Source: Spinellus fusiger
Taxonomy: Eukaryota; Mucoromycota; Mucoromycetes; Mucorales; Phycomycetaceae
Direction: 5' to 3'
NCBI GenBank assembly: GCA_025094145.1
Contig: JALLLS010000023.1
Coordinates: 248,001-312,000, forward strand
DNA length: 64,000 bases
The notes under the pieces are model-generated. The model did not search any database, was not told the origin of the DNA, and saw nothing but the letters and a program-made list of their open reading frames with translations. Every line of letters starts with the position of its first letter. The stretch's first letter is position 1. The translations under genes were made by a program, and so were the position numbers. Of this stretch, positions 63,337-64,000 are shown piece after piece.

Positions 63337-63555
63337 ACGTTCTTTTTTCCTATAGTTTTTGTAACATACACCTTTCTTTTTTTTTTAAAAAAAAATATAA
63401 TATTATACGCTCCTCCCCCTTTTTTTTGTGCCAAGGTACATGTAATAGTTGGTGTAATTGTATTTTATTTCCTTGTATGTACACCTAGAGTCGACTGAGT
63501 AGAGAGTTGACTCGACTTAAAAGAAAAGAAAATGATAATACATCAACCTAAAATC
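63337..63555. other. Convergent spacer after the myosin gene
   Basis: About 220 bp with poly-T and poly-A tracts near 63380-63395; the likely 3' ends of the myosin gene (+) and the gene below (-). No gene. Confidence 0.5.
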
Positions 63556-63699
63556 CTAAACCAAGGCCAATTCAAGAGTAAATGGATATTGTAATGCGGC
63601 ACGGCGGGGTTGATCTTCCCCGGGTGGTACATGAAATAGTAGGGGATCTAGTTTGCCTTTGGTGCGGAAGTGGTAGCAAAACTGGCACTCTGGCTCGTG
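63556..63699 (-). CDS. Last exon of an unidentified gene running off the window
   Basis: After an acceptor AACAAAG on the minus strand (63701-63700), 48 codons stay open: HEPECQFCYHFRTKGKLDPL, then a stretch with VPPGEDQPRRAALQY and the end TLELALV before TAG (63558-63556). The patch is much richer in G+C than its surroundings and has a CxxC pair, both pointing to real coding sequence. The upstream sequence to 64000 is purine-rich on this strand and no further exon could be fixed. The family is not recognised. Confidence 0.5.
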   Translation of the reverse strand, partial: HEPECQFCYHFRTKGKLDPLLFHVPPGEDQPRRAALQYPFTLELALV

Positions 63700-63701
63700 C
63701 T

Positions 63702-64000
63702 TTGTTTATAACCCAGTGAAGAAAAGTGCTGTGAAATTGAGTATAGTTTCCTGTCATTAGATTGCATGCGCTTTTTTTTTCTCTTCATTACTCTTTTTCT
63801 CTCATTATCCAGTACAATCCTTTTAGTTTCTGTTTATTTACATTCTTTTTCTCTTCTTCTTTCTCTTAACTTCTTCTACTCTCCTTTATCCTCTCCCCAC
63901 CTTTCTCTTCCTTCTCTTCCTTCTCTTCAATACTTGAGTAGTCAAGTCATGGTGTACAAAGAGCTCTTCCTATATCTTATCTTTCTTCAAGTCATCTTTT
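63702..64000. other. Pyrimidine-rich end of window
   Basis: CTT/TTC-rich on the plus strand. It could be intron or a Lys/Glu-rich exon of the minus-strand gene ending at 63556 (a frame encoding DYSSIEEKEEKEEK is open at about 63908-63950), but nothing settles this. Confidence 0.35.

Noticed and set aside
63560..63720. Possible structured RNA (CGGGG...CCCCG hairpin)
   Set aside because: The patch reads better as a minus-strand exon; no tRNA, snRNA or SRP signature was found.

Overview
The window is 64 kb of AT-rich, intron-rich fungal nuclear DNA. The organism is most likely an early-diverging fungus, probably Mucoromycota. The RNase T2 gene has the layout and motif spellings of Rhizopus RNase Rh. 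Genes carry many short introns (about 35-110 nt), some with GC-AG ends. The repeats include a Fanzor-type (eukaryotic TnpB) gene relic in a TA-flanked transposon. All gene models were spliced by hand from splice signals, reading phase and remembered family similarity. No alignment or database search was run.

Layout. 0.6-11.8 kb: a disordered Ser/Pro-rich protein (-), a secreted RNase T2 (-), glycerol kinase (+) and the NSF/Sec18 ATPase (-). 11.8-20 kb: a gene-poor stretch with a decayed Tc1-like transposase, a 1.37-kb element with long inverted ends, a small ricin-B-fold lectin (+), a 1.2-kb TA-flanked element (copy A) and a small secreted Kre9/Knh1-like protein (-). 21.6-25.3 kb: COG3 (17 exons, +). 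25.8-28.3 kb: the Fanzor-bearing element (copy B). 28.5-35.3 kb: a class I methyltransferase (+), medium-chain acyl-CoA dehydrogenase (-), a deleted Fanzor element (copy D) and a single-pass membrane protein ending in a PPxY motif (-). 37.9-39.1 kb: element copy C, inverted relative to B. 39.2-48 kb is compact: prephenate dehydratase (+), a Sel1-repeat protein (+), Prp18 (-), a METTL2/6/8-type tRNA m3C methyltransferase (+), a trimethyllysine/gamma-butyrobetaine dioxygenase (-) and EMC7 (-). 48.8-63.3 kb: a 1,864-aa WDR62/MAPKBP1-like WD40 protein (+) and a 1,614-aa class V myosin (+). The last exon of an unidentified minus-strand gene closes the window.

Functionally this is ordinary eukaryotic chromosome, not an operon. 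Several genes serve membrane traffic (Sec18, COG3, class V myosin, EMC7); others serve lipid and carnitine metabolism, RNA processing and phenylalanine synthesis.

The notable system is the repeat family with TA target-site duplications and ends reading CACACCAGGAGAT. One copy (B, 2.56 kb) carries a spliced but broken Fanzor gene with RuvC-II, a four-cysteine zinc finger and RuvC-III. Another (D, 1.06 kb) keeps only the Fanzor 3' end and right arm. Two (A and C, about 1.2 kb) lack Fanzor but share the left arm, and B and C share a 77-codon ORF encoding the same protein. The non-coding stretch between the Fanzor stop and the right end is strongly conserved between B and D, which is where a guide (omega) RNA would be expected.
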